A DNA stretch of 64,000 nucleotides from an uncultured Acetobacteraceae bacterium. GTDB taxonomy: Bacteria > Pseudomonadota > Alphaproteobacteria > Acetobacterales > Acetobacteraceae. The position numbers were made by a program, and so were the translations under genes. Positions 16,228-24,433 of this stretch are shown one piece after another. Location of the stretch: contig CAIRCM010000216.1 of the NCBI GenBank assembly GCA_903877125.1, positions 1 through 64,000 on the forward strand, read 5' to 3'. Below the pieces are notes generated by a model. It did not search any database. It was not told where the DNA came from and worked only from the letters and a program-made list of their open reading frames with translations. How positions within the stretch are numbered: position 1 is the stretch's first letter; each line of letters begins with the position of its first letter.

Positions 16228-17640
16228 CTAATGCCCCGCGTTGGCGCCGGAGAAGTCGGGCGCGGCGAGGCCCGATGCCTCCAACTGGGCGACGAGCGCG
16301 GCTTTCAGGCGATCGAGGCCCGCGTGGGAGGAAGCCTCGCACCGAGCGACGAGGACCGCCTGGGTGTTGGAGGAGCGGAGGAGCCACCAGCCGTCTTCGG
16401 TCAGTACGCGGACGCCGTCGGTTTCGGCGACGTTGGCGCCGGCGGTCTTCAGGCGGGCGGCGACTTCCTTCACGACCTCGAACTTGCGGCGATCGTCGCA
16501 GTCGAAGCGGAGTTCGGGGGTGTTGATGACCTGGGGCAGCGCCTTGCGGACGTCGGACAGCTTGGTGGTGCCCATGCGGGCGACGATGCCCAGGGTGCGG
16601 ACGGCGGCGTAAAGGGCGTCGTCGAAGCCATACCATTTGTCGGCGAAGAAGATGTGGCCGGACATTTCGCCGGCGAGCGGGGAGCCGGTTTCAGCCATCT
16701 TGGCCTTGATCAGGGAGTGGCCGGTCTTCCACATCAGCGGGTTGCCGCCGGCTTTTCCGATCTCGTCGAACAGCACCTGGCTGGCCTTGACGTCGGCGAT
16801 GATGGTCGCGCCGGGGTGGGTTTTCAGCACGTCGCGGCCGAGAACGATCATCAGTTGGTCGCCGAAGAGTATCTCGCCGGTGTCGTCGACCAGACCGATC
16901 CGGTCGGCGTCGCCGTCGAAGGCGATGCCGATATCGGCCTTCTGGGCGTGCACGGTGGCGATGAGTTCCTCAAGATTTTTGGGCACGGTCGGGTCCGGGT
17001 GATGCGCGGGAAAGGTCCCGTCGACCGTGCCGTTGAGGACGGTGTGATGGCCGGGCAGGCGTTTCACCAGTTCCGCGAGAATGTTGCCGGCTGAGCCGTT
17101 GCCGTTGTCCCAGACGATCTTGAGTGCGCGGTCGCCGCCGTCCCAATCCTGGACGAGGCGGGCGAGATAGGCCTCGGCGACATCGAGCGAGCGTTCTCTT
17201 CCGGTGGCCTCCGGGGCAACGTCGCCGGCCGCGGCCATGACGCCGAGATCGCGGATGTCGGTGCCGAAGAACGGCTTTTTTCCCAGCATCATCTTGAAGC
17301 CGTTGTAGTTCGGCGGGTTGTGGCTGCCGGTCACCATGATCGCGCCGCCGGTGTTCTGGGTGGTGGCGGTGTAATAGAGCATCGGGGTGGGGCCGAGGCC
17401 GATGCGAACGGCCTCCATGCCGCTGGCGCGCAGGCCTTTGACCAGTGCGGCTTCGAGGGACGGGCTGGACAGGCGGCCGTCGTAGCCGACGGCGACAGAC
17501 GTGCCGCCGTTGCGGCCGACGATGGTGCCGAAACAGCGGCCGATGGCGAAGGCGTCGGCCTCGTGCAGGGTTTGGCCGACGATGCCGCGGATATCGTATT
17601 CGCGCAGCACGGTGGCATCGAAATCATGCTTGAAAGACAT
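16228..17640 (-). CDS. Phosphomannomutase/phosphoglucomutase
   Basis: A 470-residue alpha-D-phosphohexomutase that interconverts hexose 6- and 1-phosphates, supplying sugar-nucleotide synthesis. The catalytic phosphoserine is Ser106 in TGSHNPP, the metal loop DGDADR lies near residue 242, and the sugar loop GEMSGHIFF later. REYDIRG at the N-terminus matches AlgC/ManB proteins. It starts 13 bases after the galU stop, so the two enzymes convert glucose-6-P to UDP-glucose within one transcript (GDP-mannose precursors are also possible). Confidence 0.93.
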   Translation of the reverse strand: MSFKHDFDATVLREYDIRGIVGQTLHEADAFAIGRCFGTIVGRNGGTSVAVGYDGRLSSPSLEAALVKGLRASGMEAVRIGLGPTPMLYYTATTQNTGGAIMVTGSHNPPNYNGFKMMLGKKPFFGTDIRDLGVMAAAGDVAPEATGRERSLDVAEAYLARLVQDWDGGDRALKIVWDNGNGSAGNILAELVKRLPGHHTVLNGTVDGTFPAHHPDPTVPKNLEELIATVHAQKADIGIAFDGDADRIGLVDDTGEILFGDQLMIVLGRDVLKTHPGATIIADVKASQVLFDEIGKAGGNPLMWKTGHSLIKAKMAETGSPLAGEMSGHIFFADKWYGFDDALYAAVRTLGIVARMGTTKLSDVRKALPQVINTPELRFDCDDRRKFEVVKEVAARLKTAGANVAETDGVRVLTEDGWWLLRSSNTQAVLVARCEASSHAGLDRLKAALVAQLEASGLAAPDFSGANAGH

Positions 17641-17653
17641 GGGAATTTCCCGA

Positions 17654-18523
17654 TCAGACGTATTTTTGCAGGAAGCCGCGCACCGCGCCGGCGAGGTCGG
17701 GACGAGCCAAAGCGAAGGCGATCTGGGCTTCGAGGAAGCCGGCCTTGTCGCCGCAGTCGAAGCGTGTGCCCTCGTAACGCAGGCCGTGGAAGGGCTGGGT
17801 GCCGATCAGCTTGGCCATGCCGTCGGTCAACTGCACTTCATTGCCGGCGCCGCGTTCCATCTTGGCGAGGTGGCCGATCACCTCGGGCATCAGGACGTAG
17901 CGGCCGATGATGGACAGGTTGGACGGGGCATCGGCGGGGGCGGGCTTTTCGACGAGGCCCTGGACTTCGACTAGCCGGCCGTCGTCCTTGCCGGTTTTCA
18001 GGATGCCATAGCGGTTGGTGTGTTCGCGCGGGACTTCCACCACCGCGACCACGTTGCCGCCGGTTTCCTGGTAGGCGTCGGCGAGCTGCTTCAGGCAGGG
18101 CGTTTCCGACAGCACGAGATCGTCGGGCAGCAGGATGGCGAAGGGGTCGTTGCCGATGAAGGCGCGGGCGCACCAGATGGCGTGGCCAAGACCGAGGGGG
18201 ACCTGCTGGCGGACCGTGACCATCGAGCCGGGTTCGACCTGCGAGCCTTTGAGGTGTTCCAGCGCCTCGACCCGGTTGCGCTGGCGGAGGGTGGCTTCGA
18301 GTTCGAAGGCGATGTCGAAATGCTCGACCAGCGCGGTCTTGCCGCGGCCGGTGACCATGCAGAACTGGTCGATGCCGGCGGCGCGGGCTTCCTCGATCGC
18401 GTATTGGATCAAGGGCTTGTCGACGACGGGCAGCATTTCCTTGGCCATCGCCTTGGTGGCAGGGAGGAAGCGGGTGCCGAGACCGGCGACGGGTAAGACG
18501 GCTTTGCGCAATGGTTTTGTCAC
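17654..18523 (-). CDS. galU: UTP--glucose-1-phosphate uridylyltransferase
   Basis: A 289-residue nucleotidyltransferase making UDP-glucose from UTP and glucose-1-P. The N-terminal GTRFLPATKAMAKEMLPVVDKP motif is that of GalU, with the Lys-bearing KEMLPV loop that binds the nucleotide. PDD (in LLPDDLVL) marks the metal site. Length is normal. It follows the J-protein gene by 70 bases and precedes the phosphomannomutase by 13 bases on the same strand, and would feed exopolysaccharide or lipopolysaccharide synthesis, as with the FkbH/ACP pair downstream. Confidence 0.95.
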   Translation of the reverse strand: MTKPLRKAVLPVAGLGTRFLPATKAMAKEMLPVVDKPLIQYAIEEARAAGIDQFCMVTGRGKTALVEHFDIAFELEATLRQRNRVEALEHLKGSQVEPGSMVTVRQQVPLGLGHAIWCARAFIGNDPFAILLPDDLVLSETPCLKQLADAYQETGGNVVAVVEVPREHTNRYGILKTGKDDGRLVEVQGLVEKPAPADAPSNLSIIGRYVLMPEVIGHLAKMERGAGNEVQLTDGMAKLIGTQPFHGLRYEGTRFDCGDKAGFLEAQIAFALARPDLAGAVRGFLQKYV

Positions 18524-18593
18524 GAAAAAAACTCCAGGCCGCAGTCAGTGCCGGAAATGTGGCATCGCCCCCGGGCCAAATTAAGGCAAGACG

Positions 18594-19037
18594 CTATCCC
18601 AACAGCACATCCCGCGCCTGGTTGATGCGCGTCGCCAGCCAGTCCGAACCGCCGTGGTCGGGATGGGCGCTGCGCATCAGGCGGCGGTGGGCCTCGCGGA
18701 TCTGGGCCTCGGTCGCGCCGGGTTTCAGGCCAAGCACCTCATAAGCCTCGGCGCGGGACATCGCGCCGCCGGCCTGGCGCGGTTTCGCCGTGGGGCGCGT
18801 GGGTCCTTTGGTGCCTTTCCATTGCTGCCAGAGCAGCGGACCGAACAGCAGTATCGCCCCAATCGCGATGCCACCCCGGCCGGTCAGGATGAGCATCAAC
18901 GCCAAGGTGATGCCGCCCAGGGCAAGGACCCAGGCGCAGAGGGACTTGACGCTGGTGACCGACGCCTTTTCGAACGCGCGCAAACCGCCGAGGAAGACGA
19001 ACAGCACGGCCGCCCCGATCAGGAGCCAGAGGATCAT
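18594..19037 (-). CDS. Membrane-anchored J-domain protein
   Basis: A 147-residue protein with two or three N-terminal hydrophobic segments (about residues 2-20, 34-52, 57-70) and a C-terminal J domain (about 96-147) with the essential HPD motif at 125-127 (RSAHPDHGG). This architecture matches short membrane J proteins of the DjlA/Pam18-like class, which recruit DnaK to the membrane. Its ATG overlaps the malic enzyme stop as ATGA, so translation is coupled. No zinc-finger or client-binding region is visible, so it is a co-chaperone recruiter and not a DnaJ paralogue. Confidence 0.88.
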   Translation of the reverse strand: MILWLLIGAAVLFVFLGGLRAFEKASVTSVKSLCAWVLALGGITLALMLILTGRGGIAIGAILLFGPLLWQQWKGTKGPTRPTAKPRQAGGAMSRAEAYEVLGLKPGATEAQIREAHRRLMRSAHPDHGGSDWLATRINQARDVLLG

Positions 19038-21316
19038 CCCGCGCGGTTCTGGAGGGCTTGTGCTTCGACGACCGCGAGCGCGCTGAGATTGACGATGCCG
19101 CGGGCGGTGACACTGGGGACCACCACATGGATCGGCTTGGACATGCCGAGCAGCATCGGCCCGACGGGCAGGCCGTCGGCGGCAGCTTTGAGCAGGTTGA
19201 ACGCGATGTTGGCGGAATCGAGGTTCGGCATGATCAACAGGTTGGCCGACCCGGTCAGCGGACTGTCGGGCACGGCGGTTTGGCGGATGGTCTCGACCAA
19301 GGCAGCGTCGGCATGCATTTCGCCGTCGATCTCCAGCCGGGGGGCTCGGGCTCGGATCAAGGCCAAAGCGCGGCGCATCTTGCGGGCTGATTCGCTGTCG
19401 GAGGCGCCGAAGTTGGAGTGGGAGACGAGCGCGGCCTTGGGGATCACACCGAAGCCGCGCACGGCCTCGGCGGCCAGCAAGGTCATTTCGGCGATCTGCT
19501 CGGCGGTGGGATCGACGACCATGAAGGTGTCGCAGAGGAACAGCACGCCATTGGGGATGATCAGGGCGGACAGAGCGTAGACGCGACCGACGTCCGGACG
19601 GCGGGGGATGATGGGTAGGATGTATTGGATCTGGCGCCACCAAGCGCCGGTGCCGCCGCAAATGGCGGCGTCGGCCAGACCGGCGTGCAGCAGCATCGCG
19701 GCGGCTACCGACGGGCGTGTGCTGATACGGCGCAGCGCCGGTTCGGGTGGCACGCCGCGGCGGCCGGCCAGACGCTGATAATCCGGCACCAGCGGATCGA
19801 AGACAGCGTGATCGCGGGCGGGGTCCAGAACCTGGACCGCGCCACCGATGTCGAGGCGCAGGCCCATGTCCCGCACCTTGGCGGCGATCACGTCGTGCCG
19901 CCCGAGCAGAATCGGGCGGGCGATGCGGTCGTCGACCAGGGTCTGGGCGGCACGGAGGACGCGTTCCTCCTCGCCCTCGGCATAGACGACCCGCTTGGGA
20001 TCGCGGGAGGCGGCGGCGAAGACCGGACGCATCAGAGAACCGGAGCGGAAGACGAAGCGTTCGAGTTCGCGGCGATAGGCGGCGAAATCCTTGATCGGGC
20101 GGCGGGCGACGCCGGAGTCCATTGCCGCCTTGGCTACGGCGGGCGCGACGTCGAGGATCAGGCGGGGATCGAAGGGTTTGGGGATGATGTATTCCGGGCC
20201 GAAGACGGGTGCCGAACCGCCATAGGCGGCGGCGACGACTTCGGATGCCTCGACACGGGCGAGGTGGGCGATCGCCTCGACCGCCGCGATTTTCATTTCC
20301 TCGTTGATGGTGGTGGCGGAGACGTCGAGGGCACCGCGGAAGATGAAGGGGAAACAGAGGACGTTGTTCACCTGATTGGGATAGTCGCTGCGCCCGGTGG
20401 CGATGATGGCGTCGGGGCGGTGCTGGCGGACGAGGTCGGGATCGATTTCCGGGTCCGGGTTGGCGAGCGCCATGATCATGGGCTTTTCGGCCAGCAGCGG
20501 CAGCCATTCGGGCTTCAGGACACGCGGGGCGGAGAGGCCGAGGAAGACGTCGGCACCGGGAAGCACGTCGGGGAGGGTTTGCGCGTTGGTCGCCTTGGCA
20601 TAGCGCGCCATGTTCGGCAGCATCCCCGCCCGCTCGGCGCGGACCACGCCGTCCTTGTCGGTGAGGGTGACGTTTTCGATCTTCAAGCCCATCGAGACCA
20701 GGAGATCGACGCAGGCGAGCGCCGCGGCGCCGGCGCCGGAGGTAACCAGTTTGGCATTCTTGAGGTCCTTGCCCTGGACCCTGAGGCCATTGGTGATGGC
20801 TGCGGCGACGGTAATCGCGGTTCCGTGCTGGTCGTCATGGAAGACGGGGATTTTCATCCGGCGGCGCAGTTCGGCTTCGACGTGGAAGCACTCGGGCGCC
20901 TTGATGTCTTCAAGATTGATGGCGCCGAAGGTCGGTTCGAGGGCGGCGACGACGTCGCAGAAGCGTTCGGGGTCCTGGGCGTCGACCTCGATATCGAAGA
21001 CGTCGATGCCGGCGAATTTCTTGAACAGGACGGCCTTGCCTTCCATCACCGGCTTGCCGGCGAGGGCGCCGATATTGCCTAGGCCGAGGACGGCGGTGCC
21101 GTTGGAGATCACCGCGACGAGATTGCCCTTGGCGGTGTAGTCGTAGGCCGTGTCGGGATCGGCGACGATGGCTTCGCAGGCGGCGGCGACGCCGGGGGAG
21201 TAGGCGAGCGCGAGGTCGCGCTGGGTTGCCATGCGCTTAGTCGGCTCGATCGCCAATTTTCCCGGCCGCGGGAGGCGGTGGTATTCGAGCGCGGCTTTAC
21301 GGAAGTCTTCGTCCAT
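19034..21316 (-). CDS. maeB: NADP-dependent malic enzyme with C-terminal phosphotransacetylase-like domain
   Basis: A 760-residue multi-domain enzyme. Residues 1-430 are malic enzyme (malate to pyruvate plus CO2, giving NADPH): the catalytic region includes KGNLVAVISNGTAVLGLGNIG and the nucleotide fold GAGAAALACV. Residues 431-760 resemble phosphotransacetylase, which is regulatory in MaeB proteins. ATG 21316 is chosen because the conserved MDEDFRKAALEYHR start lies there; 39 extra codons upstream are open but atypical. Its stop overlaps the J-protein start. It links central carbon flux to NADPH supply. Confidence 0.93.
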   Translation of the reverse strand: MDEDFRKAALEYHRLPRPGKLAIEPTKRMATQRDLALAYSPGVAAACEAIVADPDTAYDYTAKGNLVAVISNGTAVLGLGNIGALAGKPVMEGKAVLFKKFAGIDVFDIEVDAQDPERFCDVVAALEPTFGAINLEDIKAPECFHVEAELRRRMKIPVFHDDQHGTAITVAAAITNGLRVQGKDLKNAKLVTSGAGAAALACVDLLVSMGLKIENVTLTDKDGVVRAERAGMLPNMARYAKATNAQTLPDVLPGADVFLGLSAPRVLKPEWLPLLAEKPMIMALANPDPEIDPDLVRQHRPDAIIATGRSDYPNQVNNVLCFPFIFRGALDVSATTINEEMKIAAVEAIAHLARVEASEVVAAAYGGSAPVFGPEYIIPKPFDPRLILDVAPAVAKAAMDSGVARRPIKDFAAYRRELERFVFRSGSLMRPVFAAASRDPKRVVYAEGEEERVLRAAQTLVDDRIARPILLGRHDVIAAKVRDMGLRLDIGGAVQVLDPARDHAVFDPLVPDYQRLAGRRGVPPEPALRRISTRPSVAAAMLLHAGLADAAICGGTGAWWRQIQYILPIIPRRPDVGRVYALSALIIPNGVLFLCDTFMVVDPTAEQIAEMTLLAAEAVRGFGVIPKAALVSHSNFGASDSESARKMRRALALIRARAPRLEIDGEMHADAALVETIRQTAVPDSPLTGSANLLIMPNLDSANIAFNLLKAAADGLPVGPMLLGMSKPIHVVVPSVTARGIVNLSALAVVEAQALQNRAG

Positions 21317-21404
21317 GGAGCGTCCCAGCGTGGGTGTTGATCGGCGGCAACATGGGCGCGAGGCGGGTTCGTGGCAATTGGGGCCCCGAGCGGCCGGCGG
21401 CGCT

Positions 21405-21764
21405 TCAGTTCTCGTTGGCATACCGCTTTTCATCGCGCAGCCGGGCCGGTTCCAAGGCCATGGACGGCCACGCGTCGATCCAGGAGTCGGTTAAACCGAA
21501 ACCCATCCGCGCCCAGTTCACAAACTTGAACCTGATCAGCCGCTCCACCGCAGCGCGCTTTTCGCTGACGGTTGCCATGCTTCCCAGCATGGCGAACGCG
21601 GTCGCGGTCAGTGCGGTTTCGGCGCCCCGGTCGAGCACCGATGCGAGGCCCACCGGCGTTGCCGCGCGCACAGCTACTCCATCGCCGCCCAGCACCAACA
21701 GGAGGTCCGGCGCAGCGTTGTGTTTGTGCCCGAGCAGAATCGATACCGTAATCGTGGCCTGCAT
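21405..21764 (-). CDS. Hypothetical protein, 119 aa
   Basis: I do not recognise this protein. It has a short hydrophobic start, an Ala/Val-rich middle (LASVLDRGAETALTATAFAMLGSMATVSEKRAAVERL) and a C-terminal aromatic stretch (FKFVNWARMGFGLTDSWIDAW). The minus strand carries AGGGGG about nine bases upstream of ATG 21764, and codon use looks coding. It could be a small cytoplasmic protein. It begins downstream of the PEP-CTERM gene on the same strand and ends before malic enzyme; about 175 bases separate it from the PEP-CTERM hairpin. Confidence rests mainly on the start site and composition. Confidence 0.45.
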   Translation of the reverse strand: MQATITVSILLGHKHNAAPDLLLVLGGDGVAVRAATPVGLASVLDRGAETALTATAFAMLGSMATVSEKRAAVERLIRFKFVNWARMGFGLTDSWIDAWPSMALEPARLRDEKRYANEN

Positions 21765-21987
21765 CGCATCAATCCCCCTGTTCCAGCCCGGTCGTCTGCG
21801 GCCGATATGTATCGGCGATACAGGGCGACCATCAGGCCTGCCAGATGGGGAATCTACTTAGGTGGATCACTGATCGCGCTATCGATTGGGCCAGGCGTTA
21901 CCGCAGTTCCCGTGCATCGACGTCATTCACCCAACCGCGCACGCCGCCCGCGGGGCGGCGTGCGTGGCTGACGTCGTCAGACTGCCC
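21765..21987. other. Spacer between PEP-CTERM gene and the 119-aa gene
   Basis: No convincing gene is seen. The only structure is the hairpin at 21938-21964, described separately; the rest holds short unsupported reading frames only. Confidence 0.5.
21938..21964 (-). terminator. Strong hairpin downstream of the PEP-CTERM gene
   Basis: CGCACGCCGCCC (21938-21949), loop GCG, GGGCGGCGTGCG (21953-21964): a perfect 12-bp stem, 23 bases beyond the PEP-CTERM stop. No T-tract follows on the minus strand, so it may be a factor-assisted terminator or an mRNA 3-prime stabiliser. Confidence 0.5.
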
Positions 21988-22770
21988 TTACGCCGTTTTC
22001 GAGCTGTTGGCTTTCCTGCGAGCAAGAAGCCCCATGCCAAACAGGCCGCTACCAAACAGAGCCAACGCCGACGGCTCCGGGGCCGGTACCGGCGCGGGAC
22101 TGGAGGAGAATGTACCCGTGCCGGAGGCGGTGAACGGCCCAGGCGCGGGGTATGCCTGGTTGTTGGTCACCACCGCGGTCGCGAAGTCAGGGATCAGCGA
22201 CGAAAGACTGAACGACGCGTTTTCGGAGGTTGTGCCGATGAACTGTGCGAACGCCGACGCCATCACGAGCTGATTCAGAGTGCCGGCGGTGGCACTGGCG
22301 TTGAAACTCGCGCCGCTGGATCCGACATGGGAACTGAACTGGGCGCCGGTGGTCGACGGGCTCGCCGTCACCGAGAAAATCCCGGAAAGCAGATTGGCCC
22401 CCGGGTCCACTCCTTCGTCGATAAAGGAGAACGTGCCGGCATATCCTGCCTGTGTCAGGCTATCGCCGGCACCGCATGACACACCGCACGCGCCGATTGA
22501 ATTGGAGGTTGCAGTCAGCGAGAACTGCGCGAGTTCAGGTCCGGAGAAGGGCAATCCGGATATGCCTGAAAACGAGAAGTCCACGGGCCCGGAGGCGGTA
22601 ACCGTCGTCTGGTTTCCCGATGTCGAAATCGTCCACTCCTGCATGGCTCCATCCTGTTGAATGAATTGAGCGAATGTGGTCGGTGCCGCGACCGCTGGCG
22701 CTGCTGCGATCGCGGTGACAACGCATGAAGCAGCCAAACAGCTGAGGCCGCTGATTATTGAGCTTCGCAT
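21988..22770 (-). CDS. PEP-CTERM sorting domain-containing secreted protein
   Basis: A 260-residue secreted protein. It has a signal peptide (LAASCVVTAIAAAPAVAAP) and a low-complexity Ser/Thr/Gly-rich body with few charged residues (for example FSFSGISGLPFSGPEL). The C-terminal sorting signal starts at residue 231: PEPSALALFGSGLFGMGLL, then ARRK. The PEP box, hydrophobic helix and Arg cluster are diagnostic of exosortase sorting. Exosortase (XrtA-type) and the PEP-CTERM export operon are not in this window, so the processing enzyme must be elsewhere. Body function unknown; such proteins usually join exopolysaccharide or biofilm matrices. Confidence 0.88.
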   Translation of the reverse strand: MRSSIISGLSCLAASCVVTAIAAAPAVAAPTTFAQFIQQDGAMQEWTISTSGNQTTVTASGPVDFSFSGISGLPFSGPELAQFSLTATSNSIGACGVSCGAGDSLTQAGYAGTFSFIDEGVDPGANLLSGIFSVTASPSTTGAQFSSHVGSSGASFNASATAGTLNQLVMASAFAQFIGTTSENASFSLSSLIPDFATAVVTNNQAYPAPGPFTASGTGTFSSSPAPVPAPEPSALALFGSGLFGMGLLARRKANSSKTA

Positions 22771-23466
22771 TTACAACTCCTTATGTGGATCTTGGTTTCA
22801 AACGGTGCCCAAAGGGCCGAGAGCGGCGGATTGCTTCGTGCCATTCATGATTATTCGATGGCATATTGAGGGTTAGCATGCGGAAAGAACCGCCGCGCAG
22901 GTTCGGAAAATACCCAACGAGGTCTTCCTGGAACCGGAATTTCAGTGTATATAAGATATGGTCAGTGCCATTTTTATTTTTAAAATAAGATTTTCACTAT
23001 ATTTTTACTCGAGTATTTATGATTGCAGTTACCAATCGGACAAACACGTATAAACCCAGGGAAGTTGACCAGAAATTTGCTTTTCTCGGACGGCCAGACC
23101 CTCCGTCAAGTGAGAGTTGGGCACCACACCAACTCGACTGCGTGTCAGTACCTACGGCCCTGTTTTCGCGGCGTCTTGGCTAATTCTCGGGCACGTACAA
23201 ACCCGCGATACACACACTGCGTCGATAGTTCCATAAATCATCGGAATATTTCTGTATAATCAGATTCCCCCCCCTCCGATAAGTAGATTCCGGATCTGGC
23301 TGTTCCGATTCTCCATCCTTATTGTCAATGAGCCAGCGATGAGAGCGCGGTTCGCTTGTCTGACACGACGTCAGTGCGCTCGACTGACACGCAGCCGATG
23401 CGAATTCGCGCCCCATCCATCGCATCCGTCACAGTCAGGTAACACTACTGAAGGAGCATGTGTTTC
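22771..23466. other. AT-rich spacer of about 700 bases with no recognised gene
   Basis: The stretch 22930-23020 is clearly AT-rich (ATTTTTATTTTTAAAATAAG) against a GC-rich genome. Short open frames at 23023-23259 (+) and 23180-23425 (-) have no ribosome binding site or protein-like composition. The sequence near 22829-22843 (TGGCACGAAGCAATC on the minus strand) resembles a sigma-54 -24 box but lacks the -12 half. The region probably carries the PEP-CTERM promoter and the promoter of the small gene at 23467. Confidence 0.5.
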
Positions 23467-23631
23467 ATGAGTCTCGCTTTATCCATCGTGTTGCTGCTCC
23501 TCGGCCTGGGTGCCGGGACCGCTTACTACGGATACGTCTGGTACGGCTGGCCCGGGGCGGGCCAACTAAATCGGGTGAAGACGCATCAACGCAAAATCCG
23601 GCGGTCCGCTGCACCATCGAACCGGTGGTAG
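23467..23631 (+). CDS. Small single-pass membrane protein, 54 aa
   Basis: The frame encodes MSLALSIVLLLLGLGAGTAY, then YYGYVWYGWPGAGQ and a basic tail (HQRKIRRSAAPSNRW). One N-terminal membrane span is obvious. GGAG lies about 10 bases upstream of ATG 23467; an in-frame ATG at 23458 is too close to that site. The next gene is an entericidin 60 bases on, so it may share its transcript. Function unknown; a toxin-like or stress-related small membrane protein is possible. Confidence 0.5.
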   Translation: MSLALSIVLLLLGLGAGTAYYGYVWYGWPGAGQLNRVKTHQRKIRRSAAPSNRW

Positions 23632-23690
23632 TACCGTGCTTCCGCGACGAAGCCGCCGTTTAACCTCAACAACGAGAAAGTAACCATATC

Positions 23691-23843
23691 ATGCGCAATA
23701 CCATCTCACTCGCCCTGATACTCATGGCATTGATCGGCGCAGTACCGCTGTTGAGTGCCTGCCATACAACGGCCGGCGCTGGTCAGGATCTGTCAGCCAC
23801 CGGCCACGCCATCACGGGTGTGGCTCGGAAAGAAACGCCTTAG
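23691..23843 (+). CDS. Entericidin EcnA/B family lipoprotein, 50 aa
   Basis: A 50-residue predicted lipoprotein. The lipobox LLSAC (Cys24) follows a short hydrophobic signal (MRNTISLALILMALIGAVP). The mature part, CHTTAGAGQDLSATGHAITG, is the entericidin pattern, including the GxGxDxxxxGxxI repeat region. The family comprises an antidote/toxin pair in Escherichia coli, linked to stationary-phase lysis; in alphaproteobacteria most genomes carry a single copy of unknown effect. It follows the 54-aa membrane gene and precedes the membrane protein at 23936. Confidence 0.9.
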   Translation: MRNTISLALILMALIGAVPLLSACHTTAGAGQDLSATGHAITGVARKETP

Positions 23844-23935
23844 ACACCGCCATTGCCCGGCACACACACCGCTACCGCGGCGGTGTGACTGTGCTTGGCA
23901 GATTGGCGGGTCATCCCTGTAAGGATACACTTGAG

Positions 23936-24433
23936 ATGCGCAAGGAACCCAGCGGCGAGGCACCGCATATCCGACGGTTTACACCCATGATCGAGGGATG
24001 GCCGTCCACGGGGAAACTGGCCAGCGGGACGCGGGTCTACGGTTCCGATTGGGAACATTACGGTATTGCCGAAAGGAAACTGGATCACTACGATGATAAG
24101 ACCAAAAATATCCGCATAGCGCTATGCAACAAATATCAAGTGGATTGGACGCGACGACTGCTTGGACTGTGGATGCTGTTCACAACGTCCTGGTTCGCGG
24201 CGTGGGGGGCGTATACAATGTCGACATGCTCCCTGGAGAATGTCCGGGAAGGGCCGCCGGGCCCACTGAGCACGATGTGCGAGGTCGACTTCAGTGGTTG
24301 GGCCACGCAATATCACTACTTCACGATCTGGGATTATGCGACGCTGGTGGGAAGTGGCGTCACCGTTCCGATCGGGATAGTGGCTCTGAGCCTGAGCGTC
24401 TTTCTGGTGGCGCGGGCGTTTCGGCCGCATTGA
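23936..24433 (+). CDS. Membrane protein of unknown function, 165 aa
   Basis: I do not recognise the family. Residues 1-75 are soluble and charged (HIRRFTPMIEGWPSTGK, KLDHYDDKTKNIRIALC). Two hydrophobic segments follow, LLGLWMLFTTSWFAAWGAY (about 78-96) and TLVGSGVTVPIGIVALSL, near the C-terminus (about 140-160). The loop between them has two Cys (CSLENVREGP, MCEVDF), so a periplasmic disulfide is possible. The start at 23936 has a TTGAG stretch and no strong site; an upstream start at 23885 is also open. Its last 74 bases overlap the decayed tail of the beta-repeat gene on the other strand. Confidence 0.55.
   Translation: MRKEPSGEAPHIRRFTPMIEGWPSTGKLASGTRVYGSDWEHYGIAERKLDHYDDKTKNIRIALCNKYQVDWTRRLLGLWMLFTTSWFAAWGAYTMSTCSLENVREGPPGPLSTMCEVDFSGWATQYHYFTIWDYATLVGSGVTVPIGIVALSLSVFLVARAFRPH

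Noticed and set aside
19625-21082. Open frame of 485 codons on the plus strand opposite malic enzyme
   Set aside because: Low-complexity Gly/Asp-rich translation, no start site, fully inside a well-supported gene.
21334-21861. Plus-strand open frame of 175 codons
   Set aside because: Ser/Arg/Ala-rich with no start site; the minus-strand 119-aa frame is better supported.
22829-22843. Possible sigma-54 promoter (TGGCACG) for the PEP-CTERM gene
   Set aside because: The -24 half matches, but the -12 TTGC half is absent at the required spacing.
23023-23425. Two short open frames in the AT-rich spacer (plus 23023-23259, minus 23180-23425)
   Set aside because: No ribosome binding site, odd composition, and no recognisable motif.
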